NCBI GenBank assembly: GCA_016709575.1 | Contig: JADJMM010000005.1 | Location: 1-45,108 of the forward strand | DNA from: Sphingobacteriaceae bacterium | GTDB lineage: Bacteria > Bacteroidota > Bacteroidia > B-17B0 > Aurantibacillaceae | DNA length: 45,108 nucleotides | Direction: 5' to 3' | Shown: positions 9,020 through 19,737 of the stretch, one piece after another | Numbering within the stretch: position 1 is the first letter of the stretch | Layout: each line of letters starts with the position of its first letter | Translations under genes and position numbers: made by a program | Notes under the pieces: generated by a model | What the model was told of the DNA's origin: nothing | The model's input: the letters and a program-made list of their open reading frames with translations, nothing else | The model's database searches: none

Positions 9020-9654
9020 ATGGAATTTATAAGTGAAGCTATAAGTAATTACAGTGAACAACACACCGAAACTGAATCCGCTTTATTAAACGAATTAAAC
9101 CGCGAAACACATTTAAAGGCTATGTCGCCCCGCATGCTTAGCGGGCATTTGCAAGGGCGTATTAAGTTTTATATCCAAACTCGCTTCCCAAAAACATTCT
9201 TGAAATTGGCACCTATACAGGTTATTCGGCACTTTGTTTAGCAGAAGGATTACTAGCTGAAGGAAAATTAATTACGATTGATCCGAATGAAGAAACCAAT
9301 ATCATAGCTTCAAAATATTTCCAACGCTCGGCTTATGCAAAACAAATTGAATTAAAAACAGGCGATGCTACAAAATTGATTCCTACCCTAACCCAAACTT
9401 TTGATATTGTTTTTATTGATGCCGATAAACGTAATTACGCTTTGTACTTTGATTTAATAATTGACAAAGTAAAAAAAGGAGGATTGATAATTACCGATAA
9501 CGTTTTGTGGAGCGGAAAAGTGGTGATGCCCGAAAACGAAATGGATGTGGATACAAAAGCCATTCACGATTTCAATAAAAAGTAAATGATGATAAACGTA
9601 ACGAATTTATTGTTGCCCGTAAGAGATGGGTTGATGTTGATGATGAAGAACTGA
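9020..9654 (+). CDS. Class I SAM-dependent O-methyltransferase, frameshifted
   Basis: Cytosolic catechol/caffeoyl-CoA-type O-methyltransferase. Joined frames give SEAISNYSEQHTETESALL, the SAM-binding motif ILEIGTYTGYSALCLAEGL (motif I), LITIDPNEE, the metal/catalytic stretch FDIVFIDADKRNYALYFD, and KVKKGGLIITDNVLWSGKV. The real end is LLPVRDGLMLMMKN with a TGA at 9652-9654, reached by a shift near 9585. Repaired length is about 212 residues, as usual for the family. The substrate is unknown. Two or three indels occur. ATG at 9020 was chosen over the TTG at 9014 because it begins the conserved MEFI block. Confidence 0.88.
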
Positions 9655-9699
9655 GTATAAGAAATAAGTATAAGAAGTAAGAATTTAGAATATTATTTT

Positions 9700-10418
9700 A
9701 TGATTATAGATTTGAGAAGTGATACAGTAACAAAACCAACAAAAGCCATGATGGATGCCATGATGAATGCAAAAGTTGGCGATGACGTTTTTGGCGAAGA
9801 TCCAACTGTAATTGCATTGGAAGAAAAAGCTGCTACACTCTTCGGAAAAGAAGCAGGTTTGTTTTGTCCAAGCGGCACTATGACCAATCAAATAGCTATT
9901 AAAGCACACACACAACCTGGTGATGAATTAATTTGTGATGTAAACTCTCATATCTATAATTACGAAGGCGGAGGGATTTCTTTTATTCAGGCGTACAAGC
10001 AAAATTAATGCAAGGCGATCGTGGAAGAATTTCAGCAGCACAAATAGAAAACAGTATTAACGGAGATTTTGATTGGTTAACACGGACTTCATTGGTAAGT
10101 TTAGAAAACACTGTGAACAGAGCCGGTGGTTCTTATTACAACATTGAACAAGTAAAACCAATTCAAAAATTATGTAAAGACAAAAAACTAGCTTTGCATT
10201 TGGATGGTGCTCGTATTTTTAATGCATTAGCAGAAACAAAAGAATCAACTCAACAAACAGGGGAATTATTTGACAGTATTTCGATTTGCTTATCAAAAGG
10301 ATTAGGAACACCAGCAGGTTCTGTATTAGTGGGGACAAAAGAATTTATAAAAAGAGGAAGAAAGATTAGAAAAGTTTTTGGTGGCGGAATGCGACAAGCG
10401 GGTTTTAAAAAGTTCTGA
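9700..10418 (+). CDS. ltaE: L-threonine aldolase, truncated at the 3' end
   Basis: PLP-dependent, low-specificity L-threonine aldolase (threonine to glycine plus acetaldehyde). MIIDLRSDTVTKPTKAMMDA, VGDDVFGEDPTV, FCPSGTMTNQIA and LHLDGARIFNALAE are family signatures, and CLSKGLGTPAGSV holds the PLP lysine. One indel near 9980 shifts the frame. The protein then runs to GGGMRQAGF and stops after only KKF. Family members are about 340 residues and continue roughly 100 more after GGMRQAG, including the small C-terminal domain. Here the next base pairs are already the stop of an opposite-strand gene. The gene is therefore genuinely truncated, deleted or mis-joined, not merely frameshifted. As it stands it is unlikely to be active. 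Confidence 0.88.
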
Positions 10419-10421
10419 AAT

Positions 10422-11828
10422 CTATTCAATAACCAGTTTTTTAGTCTGCATTACTTTACCATTGCTGATTTTAACAGTGTAAAAACCACTGGCAAAGTTT
10501 GCGGTAGATAATTTAGCATTTTCGCTATTGAATTTTTCGGTGTAAATGATTTTTCCACTGATATCAATTATTTCTACTGTATACTCTTCCTTTAAATTAG
10601 TGCTTAGATACAACATTCCATTTACAGGATTTGGTGCTAATAAGAAGGTAAAATCATTTTTGTATTCCTCTACACCTGCAAAATTACTTAAGCGATACCA
10701 GATAGGTGAAGAAATAATTCTGTCACCATCATTCTGTACCACCTCAATAAAATAATATTTATTCGTTCCCGGTATCATTGCGTTATCGGTAAACGATAAA
10801 GTGTTTGATGATTTTACAACGTTCGACACTGTACTGTAAATACCACTTCCTTCTATTCCCGACCAAACTTTAATACTGTCAGCCGTTTCACCATCTAAAT
10901 CAGTATGTACAAAATTTATTGTTGGTCGTACAAGTCCTGAAGTAGAATCTCCCATAATACTGGTGTTAATCTTAAAATCCATTCGGCAATTCCAATCTTC
11001 ACTCGCATAAAAATGCATGTTTTTCATAGCGAAAGTTAAATCAGTTTGCGTTAAAGCGGGTGCCATAACAACCAAACGACCGGCATTTCCTCTTCCAAAA
11101 TTGGTGTAGTGATTATCATGATCATAAGAAGCCCCTAGATGATAACCAAGCGCTAAAAGTTTTCTGTAATACCAAGAATAATCTGTTGCCGGATAAGCAT
11201 CGTAGGTTGTTGTATTATCCAATGCTAAACCACTTCTAAAAACAGTTCCTACAATTGCAGAATCCTTAGCAGGACTATAAGAAGTGTTTGAAAGGTTACC
11301 AAAATCTGTACTACCAGGGTGAGCCAGAGTACTGAAAGCATTTGGATTGTTTTTTATCTTATTAAACAATCCATCGTAATCTAATTTATCATTATAGATA
11401 TCATAATTCGGTGCTGAACTTACCGTTTCCCAACCTATTAATTGATTAAAACCATAAATTAACAGATGTCCGCTAAAGCTTTGGGTACTTACGCCCCACT
11501 CCATTCCGAACATACATAAAAAAGTGGGGGTTGTTGCAGCTGCAGCTTGGGCTAAACCTTGTGAGTACAACGCTAAGAGCATACCCGGATTATTAGCAGA
11601 TGAATAATGATTGTGTTCTGAAATTCCTAAAAAATCGAAATTCTGCGACAGTTTTGCATAGGCATAACTTGCCGACGGCGTAGATACTCCGGTTGTGGTC
11701 GCATCCTTATTCCCATCAGAATAACCAGTATGCGCATGTAAATCACCATACTAATAATCTAACGTCTGAGAATTAACCGAAACCGAAAAACCAAGAAAAA
11801 CGAGAATAGACAGTAAAAACTTCCTCAC
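10422..11828 (-). CDS. Secreted PHP-domain protein with T9SS type A sorting domain
   Basis: Probable exported metallo-phosphoesterase-like protein. The N-terminus RKFLLSILVFLGFSVSVNSQ is a signal peptide (GTG start at 11826-11828). The mature protein opens YGDLHAHTGYSDGNKDA, the first His motif of PHP domains (CehA/McbA type), followed by GISEHNHYS, FGMEWGV, TLAHPGSTDFG and GASYDHDNHY, further His/Asp-rich metal-site blocks. The C-terminal 75 residues (LAPNPVNGMLYLSTN, IIDISGKIIYTEKF, ASGFYTVKISNGKVMQTKKL) are a type A T9SS sorting domain. An in-frame TAG at 11751-11753, two codons before YGDLHAH, interrupts the reading; the rest (10422-11582) is one clean frame. The stop is only 3 bases from the end of the truncated aldolase. 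Confidence 0.85.
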
Positions 11829-11951
11829 ATAAACTTAAGAAATTAAACGGCTTCTTCGCACGAATTGGCTAAAATGAGGATAATTTAATACAAGTCGTTA
11901 ATTACGACCTTTAATGAGGGCTTTACCCAACCTTTCACCTGAAAAATTCGT

Positions 11952-11959
11952 TATATTTG
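11952..11959 (+). promoter_or_regulatory. -7 promoter box 4 bases before the lipoprotein start
   Basis: TATATTTG matches TAnnTTTG exactly. The ATG is at 11964, so the expected transcription start coincides with the start codon. No TTTG or TTG is seen at the right distance upstream, so only the -7 half is supported. Confidence 0.45.
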
Positions 11960-11963
11960 TATA

Positions 11964-13583
11964 ATGCGCTTCATTCTCAAAATAAGCCTCTTTCTTCTCA
12001 TTCTTGCCGTGATTCCATCATGCCGCAAATCGTTTGAAACCGATTGGGATGTAGATATCGAAGCGCCTATTGCAAGAAGTAAACTTAACATTAAGAACTT
12101 TTTTAGCGATACCCTCTTTTCTTCTGATCCAACAGGACTATTACATTTAGCTTTCTCGAAAAAAATTGCGGGCTTTCAACTAGATTCATTAGTTCAAATA
12201 CCGGACACCATTTTGGATTACGAATTTACAATGCCTGTAGGTTCAAAATTATTTTTACCGCCCGGCAACAGTATTCCATCTTTCCCCCAAACTCAGGAAA
12301 TCAATTTTAATATCAATAACGGTGTTGAACTTAAAACGGCTATCATTAATAACGGTCAGTTAAAAATGATTTATAGCAATACCTACACCCAACCTTTAGC
12401 GTTTACTTTAGTATTACCATACACCACCAAATATGGATTACCATTTACAATTAATGAAACCGTTAATCCGGGCACCAACAACAGCGTGAAGTATTACGAC
12501 CTCAGTGGTTATTCGGTAAAATTAAATGGCATTCCACTCAACAAAGTAAATTCGTTAGTACAGGTTATTGATGTGAAAGTACCTGCTACAGCACAAGCCG
12601 ATACTATTAGAGGCGGACAAGGTGTAAAAACAAACATCTCGTACACAAAATTAGTGCCTTATTACGTAGAGGGTTATTTCGGTCAGCAGAATATTGATTT
12701 ACCTTACGATTCTGTTGCTTTAAATATTAGCAATAATTTACAAGTAAGTAATTTTCAAATCAACTCAGCTTTCATCAACTTTTAAATTGTAAATGAATTT
12801 GGCGTTGACATAAATGCGCAGTTAACAAATATCAAGTCAGTAAACACAACAAGTAACACTGCCATTACACTTAATGCTTCCGGTTTATCTAACATCAACA
12901 TTAACAAAGCGGGAAAAACTTCTAATTTTTCAAATCCTGTTTTTCCTTCTATAAAAACCGTTTCTGTTAACACTTCCAATTCTAACCTTAAACCATTCTT
13001 AGAAAACCTTCCTGACTTTTTAACTTATCAAGGTAAAATTAGTGTTAACCCTTTTGGAAACATCTCGGCATCTAACGATTTCGCTTTTTTAAATACAGGC
13101 ATTGATATTTATGCGGATGTGGACATGCCACTTCAAATACGCGCCGATTATTTTAAACTCGTTTCCAAAAGCGCTATTGATTTAACTTCTGTAAACCAAA
13201 TCGACAATATCAATTATGGCGACATAGTTTTACAGTGTACCAATGGATTTCCTTTTAATGCCGTATTACAAGGGTATATCCTGAATGAACAAGAGCAAAT
13301 TATTGATTCATTGTTTAATGTTCCAGGTAATGTTATAAAAGAAGGAACCGTTGATATAAATAACATTGTTATTCAAGCGAATTACACCGAATTAAAAATT
13401 AATTTAACTCAACCTAAACTTCAAAACCTGAAGCAATGCAAATTCATAAAATTTGTTTCGCAATTTAACTTACCACCACAGCCACCTGATATTAAATTAT
13501 TAGAGTCTTACAACCTCGACTTAATTTTAAGTTTGGATGTTAATTACAAAGCCAGGAAAAATAATCATGTTAAAGCAACATAA
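11964..13583 (+). CDS. Large envelope lipoprotein, in-frame stop
   Basis: First gene of a five-gene plus-strand run. The N-terminus MRFILKISLFLLILAVIPSC is a lipoprotein signal with Cys 20 as the lipid anchor. The body of about 520 residues is rich in Ser, Asn, Thr and short beta-type stretches (LAFTLVLPYTTKYGLPF, LPYDSVALNISNN, GKISVNPFGNISASNDF), with no motif I can assign. A TAA at 12783-12785 interrupts the frame, but the same frame then continues open for 266 codons with the same composition. One substituted base or paired errors explain it better than two genes, since no start codon or spacer follows. The end overlaps the next gene by 17 bases. Probably lies on the outer membrane and works with the barrel encoded next. 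Confidence 0.75.
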
Positions 13584-14813
13584 TCTTATACTTGTCTGGC
13601 TTTGTTTGTTTGCTGCTGTGGCGAAATCACAATACAATAGCGAATTTCTAAACTACGAAAGTACTGGAAGAAGCGTTTCTTTAAATGCCGATTATGAAGT
13701 GGGTTCTAATGGTATTCAAAACGCTATGATGAATAAATTTTTGTTTGGCGGACACATTGACAAAAAAATGAAAGATAATGCCCTCAATAGAATGCACGGG
13801 TATAATCAACTCGGCATTAATTTAAATTACGACCTTAGCTTATTTGTTAAGGGAACATCGAAATTCGATTTTTTAATTGGTGTAAAGAATCAGGAAATAT
13901 TAAATGCTACTTACACAAAAGATTTTTATCAATTAGTCCTTTACGGAAACAAACCATTTTTAGATAAGACAGCAAATTTTAGCGGCACCAATATTAACGC
14001 TTTGCGTTTTCAGGAACTAAAATTTGGCGTTATTATGCATCAGGTAGATTCAACTGCAAAAATCGGTATCTCTGTTTCGTTTTTAAAAGGAGAACAGTTG
14101 TTCTATATTAAAGCCAATGAGAATTCATCTTTATACACAAATGCCGATGGAACAGAATTAATTTTCAATTCTAATTTTAATATGGCCATTAGCGATACAG
14201 GAACTAAAAAAAATATTTGGTCGTTTAACGGCATTGGTGCAAGTGCCGATATTTTCTTTGAAACACCTTACAAGAGTCGAATTGGCAGACAAAGTGTTTT
14301 AACTGTAAACGCTAACAATATTGGTTTTATACATTGGTCGGAAAAAGTGTGCAATACAGCAGTGATTCTGTTTTAAAGTTTGACGGCTATCACATTAATA
14401 ATATTTTGGATCTAAAAGATTCCACACTACAAAAAGTAAATACCGACAGTGTTATTCGCAAAGCAACCAATGCTCGTCAAGAAGAATTTAACTCCAATAT
14501 TCCAACCTATTTAATTATCATCAATAAAATTTATTTCAGCAGGCAATTCGCCTTAAATACAGGGTTCAGATATATATTTCATGCCAATTATAAACCTTAT
14601 GTTTTCGTTGAACCCGAATACAAAATCGCCAACAGATTTACAATTAGTTTACATGTAGGTTATGGTGGTTATGCCCGCTTAAATACCGGCATTGGTTTAG
14701 TTTACAATAATAGAAATTGGTATGTGAAATTAGGTAGTAATAGTTTACAAGGTTATATCTTACCAAAACAAACTTACGGACAAGGTGCTTATTTTAGTAT
14801 TGCCAAAATTTAA
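13567..14813 (+). CDS. Outer-membrane beta-barrel protein (DUF5723-like)
   Basis: A signal peptide (MLKQHNLILVWLCLFAAVAK, then SQ) is followed by about 395 residues of alternating strands: GINLNYDLSLFVKGTSKFDF, FGVIMHQVDSTAKIGISVSF, ILTVNANNIGFIHWSEKS, FALNTGFRYIFHAN, FTISLHVGYGGYARLNTGIG and YVKLGSNSLQGYIL, ending GAYFSIAKI. This pattern and the 'GFIHW' strand resemble DUF5723/PorV-type barrels; I am sure of the barrel but less so of the family. One indel near 14345 splits it into two clean frames. The start at 13567 was chosen because the signal peptide begins there; it lies inside the end of the lipoprotein gene, implying translational coupling. Confidence 0.75.
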
Positions 14814-14818
14814 ATAAG

Positions 14819-16265
14819 ATGAAAAAGTATTTATTATTCATGTTATTTTTGCGAACGTTTATTTAAACGCCCAAGCTCCGCGTAAATTTTATACACGCTT
14901 TGGAGGTTATGGTCATGATATTGGTTACAGTGTTATTCAAACATTAAACGGACATTATGCCGTTACAGGATCGACAGGAAGTTTTGGTAATGGGAATAGT
15001 GATGTTTATTTAGCTTTTGTTGATAGTATGGGCTGGGTTCGTTGGGAAAAATCGTATGGTGGTTTTAATAATGATATTGGAAAATCAATTATTCAATTAG
15101 CCGATTCAGGTTTTGTGATTGCGGGTTATACTAATTCATTTGGTGCCGGTGGTTATGATATGTTAGTGGTGAGAACAGACAAAGCCGGAACTTTAATTTG
15201 GCAAAAAACATTTGGTGGTTTAGATTGGGATTTTGCAAATGCTGTTAAAACAACCCCGCTTGGTGATAGCTTAATAATTGTTGGAAGCACTTATAGTTTT
15301 GGCTACGGAAAAATGGATGGATACATTGTAAAAACAGATTTAAACGGAATTTTTCAATGGCAAAAACATATGGTGGTGCAGAAGACGATGAGTTTAAATC
15401 TTTTGTTCTTACTTACAACAACCAATATGCTTTTGCAGGTACAACTAAAAGTATGGGTGATGTAAAGGGTGATTGTTGGTTATTTAAAACCGGGTTAGCG
15501 GGCGATTCCTTATTGGCCGTTAAGTATGGAAATAATAATAAACAATTTGTTAATGATATTAAAGAACATCCTATTACAAAAAATTTAATTTTCTGTGGAG
15601 GATATGATGTTTTAGGATTAGACTCAACATCGGCAATGCTACTATGCCTTAATGAAAATGGTGTTTTTCAATTCGAAGATATCTTCAGCTACCATGAACA
15701 AAAAGATGAGCAATTTGTTGCAACGGCTTATTTCAAAAATAATGATTTTTTATACTTAAGAAAAAGTATAAATTCAAGTTTCGACAAAAGACTTCAACCA
15801 ATGGTTTCTCAGTTTAGCAATAACAATTATGTTAATGCAACAAAATATGGTTCAACAGATGATGATGAGCTTTTTTGCATAAGTAAAACAAGGGATAAGG
15901 GCTTCATTAGTGTTGGATATACAAAAGGTTTCAGCGCTAACTTAAGTGATGTTTTTTTACTAAAACTTGATAGCACCTCACTTCTTGGCGCTACAAGCAT
16001 TGTTGGAATTAATGAACCGATAAAAAATCAAGATAATTTTTCAGTATATCCTACCATAACAAATAGTGAAGTAGTTATAGAGAACAACTCTGCTACACAA
16101 ATACATATTTACATTTCAGATTGCTTAGGTAAATTAATTTATCAAACAAAGAACAACGAATCCGTAACAAAGTTAGATCTATCCGGTTTTAACGAGGGGG
16201 TATATTTGGTTACACTTTCTAACACAAGTTTCTCAAAAACATTTAAGGTCATTAAAAGCAATTAA
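14819..16265 (+). CDS. T9SS type A cargo with beta-propeller-like repeats
   Basis: A secreted protein of about 480 residues. After a signal peptide (MKKYLLFMLFFANVYLNAQ, with one indel) come about five repeats of roughly 50 residues with the pattern GG...D...S...G..IAG.T.SFG.G..D...VKTD..G...W.KT(F/Y)GG: for example FVIAGYTNSFGAGGYDMLVV and LIIVGSTYSFGYGKMDGYIV. Such repeats form propellers in Bacteroidota surface proteins. The last 75 residues (FSVYPTITNSEVVIENN, HIYISDCLGKLIYQTK, LSGFNEGVYLVTLSN, TFKVIKSN) are a type A sorting domain, so the protein should be exported by T9SS and fixed to the surface. Indels occur near 14850 and 15365. It follows the barrel gene by 5 bases. Confidence 0.85.
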
Positions 16266-16276
16266 GCTTTTTATTT

Positions 16277-17728
16277 ATGATTAAAGCCACTAATTATAAT
16301 TCAAAGTATTTATACTGGATTACGATTTTGAGTTTAATTGTATTCAACATTATTCAAAAAATTTCTTATTTAGATACTGAACCGTTCTGGTATGATGAAA
16401 TTATAAGTGTAAAAGCCACACTACAAGATTTCGGTCATATAAAACACATGTCGGAATGGGATAACAATCCCCCATTCTACTACTACGCTCTTTGGGTATG
16501 GTTAAAGGTTGTAGGTGTTTCTGAATTCAATGCACGATTATTAAGCGTTATCTTTTGTGCGCTGTCAGTAAGTATGCTATTTATAATTTCAAAAAAATAT
16601 TTCAATTACAAAACTGCCTTAGGTGCCGCTTTAATATTTTCCATGCACAATTTTGTTTATTCGTATTGTTACGAAGCAAGATGTTATTCTTTGGTTGTAC
16701 TTCTTGTACTTATTTCTACCCATCTCTTTTTAAAACTCCTTAAATCAAATACCATTCTAACAGCTATTCTTTTAGGACGGTAAATTTTTTGATAGTATAT
16801 ACCCATTACATAGCCGGAATGATCCTTTTCTTTCAATTACTATTAATCTTGGTACTAAAAAAAGAATCGTTAAAACCCTATCTAATTTCCATCTGTACAT
16901 GTTTGGTTTTTGTGTTGATTCGATTCACTAAAAAACAATTTCTTTTAATTTTGGCTTACGAAAAAGGGACAGATAACTTTTGGTTAAAAACGGCAACCGG
17001 CGATTCTTTATATACCTCAATAATAAATTTATTTTCCGGAACTTACGCCTGGGCTTTATTGTTGATGATATTTATTATAGCCGCTGGAATTGCTTTTCAA
17101 AGAAGAAAAAGTCTTGATAATAGTCAGTTACTAGCCTTAATTTACTCCTTTGTACTAGGGGGCTAAGTATAATTATTCTATTTATTATTGGTCTATTTAA
17201 ACCCTTGTTTCTCGATAGATATTTATTATTTGCAACCCCTTTCATTGCTATAGCCGCCAGTTGGCTTTTATTCAATAGTCAAAAATTATTCAACTTACTA
17301 TTATCCCAGTCCTGTGTCTACAAACTTAGTCTTAATTTTGCCCCTCAAAAAACATGAACTACAAGTTAGCAGCAGATGTTGTTAGAAAATTAAGAGGATC
17401 CGACAATAGGATGGTAATACTTCAAACAAAGGACATCACAGGCCTTTTTACCTATTATTATTCGAAAGCGCTCTTTATGGATCAAAAGAATTTGATTGAA
17501 AATTTAAGTAAAAACAGGGTGTTTGAGATAGAGAATTCTAACAACTTAAGTGCTTTATCATTTAAAGACGAAAATTACATTATTTTCTGTCAAACTTTCG
17601 AAAAACCTGATGACAATATTCAAATTTTTGATATATTTAAACAAAATAACTTCATTTTCACAAGCACGAAAATTGTGAAAGGGGTTAAAATATCTCTGCT
17701 CAAAAAAATAAAATTGTATGAAAAATAA
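16277..17728 (+). CDS. GT-C membrane glycosyltransferase (GT39-like), frameshifted
   Basis: Polytopic inner-membrane enzyme that would transfer a sugar from a polyprenyl-phosphate donor on the periplasmic side. The first hydrophobic segment is followed by the loop LDTEPFWYDEIISVKATLQD, whose Asp-Glu pair is the GT-C catalytic signature, then DNNPPFYYYALWVWLKVVG and NARLLSVIFCALSVSMLF, SMHNFVYSYCYEARCYSLVV; these blocks match the ArnT/PMT-like (PF13231-type) family. About nine further membrane segments follow, then a soluble C-terminal domain (YKLAADVVRKLRGSDNRMVI). About 480 residues after repair. Indels occur near 16780, 17160 and 17300. It starts 11 bases after the T9SS cargo gene and overlaps the PD40 gene by 11 bases. 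The acceptor is unknown; the neighbouring secreted protein is a reasonable guess. Confidence 0.82.
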
Positions 17729-19733
17729 ATTACTTGTTTACCTTTTAGTTTTCTGTTCTATCGCGTTTTCGCAAGTAACAAACACCAAAAAATGGAGAAA
17801 AACCGAACAAGACTCCATGCAGAAAGCTTTAATTATGTACGATGAAAAAGATTTCAAAGCAGCTTTGCCTATTTACGAGAATCTGTTTAAAAATCACCCC
17901 AAGGAAGATTTTTTAAAATTCGTTTACGGTAGATGCTGCTTATCAAGAAGTGATAAACACGAAGATGCTCTAACTTATCTTAATGAAATTTATACCAAAA
18001 ACAAAAAAGCAGAAAGTATTGAATACGATATGGCACGCGCTTATCACTATAACTATAAGTTTGACGAAGCTTTAACTATGGTTGATCAATGCATCGCTAA
18101 CAAACGTACTTTTCCAGATGAAAAAATTTTAGCGCAACAATTAAGAAAATACATTATTAATGCGAAGGAATTATATTCTAAACCAACTAATGCCAAAATT
18201 ACAAATGCTGGCAGTATATTAAACACAGAGTTTGAAGAATACGTTCCAGTTGTTTCAGCTGATGAATCTGGAATGATTTTTACTTATGTGGGTAAAGAAA
18301 GTACCGGTGGCAGAATGGACAAAATGCAACAGCCGTTCCCTTACGGAGATTACTACGAAGATGTTTTTCAATCTGTAAAAGTTAACGACCAATGGACAAA
18401 GCCACGTGGTATTTCTACAATCAATACTAAGGTTCACGATGCGGCTATTGCAATTAGTCCTGACGGACAACAGCTATTTGTTTATCGTGATAATGGTGAT
18501 GATCATGGTGATATTTACGTTAGTTTTTATACGATACAACTTGACAGTTCCTCAAAATTAAAAGGGCAAGTGAATTCTTATTCATGGGAAGGGAGTTGTT
18601 CTTAACCCCTGACGGAAAAACCCTTTATTTCTCGAGTGAGCGTGCGGGCGGTTATGGTGGTCGCGATATTTATCGTGCATCTTTATCGGCCGACAGTACT
18701 TGGGGCAATGTTATAAATCTAGGTGATTCTATTAATACAAACTTAGATGACGATGCACCATTTATTCACCCTGACGGAATAACCTTATTTTATAGTTCGA
18801 AAAACAAAAACAGTATGGGGGGCTATGACATTTTCCAAGCTGTTATGAATCCAATTGATTCTACTTTTAAAAATGCTGTGAATGTTGGTTATCCAATTAA
18901 TACACCTGATGATGATATTTATTATGTATTATCTGCTAATGGAAAAACAGGATATTATGCCAGTGGAAAAAAAGGCGGCTCAGGTTTAAAAGATATTTAT
19001 CTGGTAGACCCGGGTTACATCGGAAAAAAACCATTAACGTATTTAGTTAAAGGTAAAATTACTTTAGACAACCAACCGATTGAAGCTAAAATTGAAGTGG
19101 TGGTTACTTCTAAAAACAATAAAAAATTTACTGAAACTAAATCTAATAGTGCGACAGGAAATTATTTAGTAACCTTACCGGCAGGTGCTATTTTTAAATT
19201 AACTTATACTTATAAAGATTTTCCTGCGCGTACTTTAGATATTGACGCAAGTGCGATAACAGATTTTACAGAAAAAGAATTCAATATTGAGTTCAATACA
19301 AAACCTGATACAGCAAAAACCTGTTGTAAAAGATACTGTGAAACCAATTGCTGTGGTTACACCCACTGTAACTCCTAAGAAAGATGATTTTGTTGCAAAA
19401 CTCCAATGCAAGCTAAGGTTCAAAATATGCTTGAGATGTACGGAGATATTGTTTCATCAGATTAGAATCTGAGTTCAGGTGGTTGCTTACAAGTACCCGA
19501 AAACTATAAGTATCCACACTTAAAAGCTAAGGGAAAAGTTGAACAACTACTTTTAGAAGATGGTATTACCTTACAACAATCCGCGGTGCTTTAAGTTAAA
19601 CGAAGCTTTCGAACATAACAAAAAGGTTATTAAAGCCGGACAAACCGATGCCTTTGTAACTGCTATTTACAACGGAAGACGTGTTTACCTGGAGGAGTTA
19701 GAAGCTCTTGGAATCTTTAAGAAACCTGAGTAA
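17718..19733 (+). CDS. TPR-PD40-SPOR-like envelope protein, frameshifted
   Basis: A signal peptide (MKNKLLVYLLVFCSIAFSQ), then TPR-like helices (about residues 35-150: DEKDFKAALPIYENLFKNHP, YDMARAYHYNYKFDEALTMV), then PD40/TolB-like propeller repeats (SPDGQQLFVYRDNGDDHGDI; TPDGKTLYFSSERAGGYGG then RDIY; HPDGITLFYSSKNKNSMGGY then DIF), a carboxypeptidase-regulatory-like beta domain (LVKGKITLDNQPIEAKIEVV), and a SPOR-like C-terminus (FRVQVVAYKYPENY, AGQTDAFVTAIYNGRRVY). This resembles PorE-type T9SS/gliding proteins, but with a SPOR-like end in place of the OmpA domain; SPOR domains bind denuded peptidoglycan. Indels occur near 18570, 19320, 19405, 19460 and 19580. It is the last gene of the run and ends 4 bases from an opposing gene. 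Confidence 0.8.
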
Positions 19734-19737
19734 GAAT

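Noticed and set aside
9685..9915. Minus-strand ORFs opposite the start of threonine aldolase
   Set aside because: They are frame shadows of a well-conserved plus-strand protein with the family's N-terminal motif.
14880..15480. DNA repeats or a CRISPR-like array
   Set aside because: The periodicity is at protein level (about 50-residue propeller repeats in a T9SS cargo); the bases are not conserved enough for an array.
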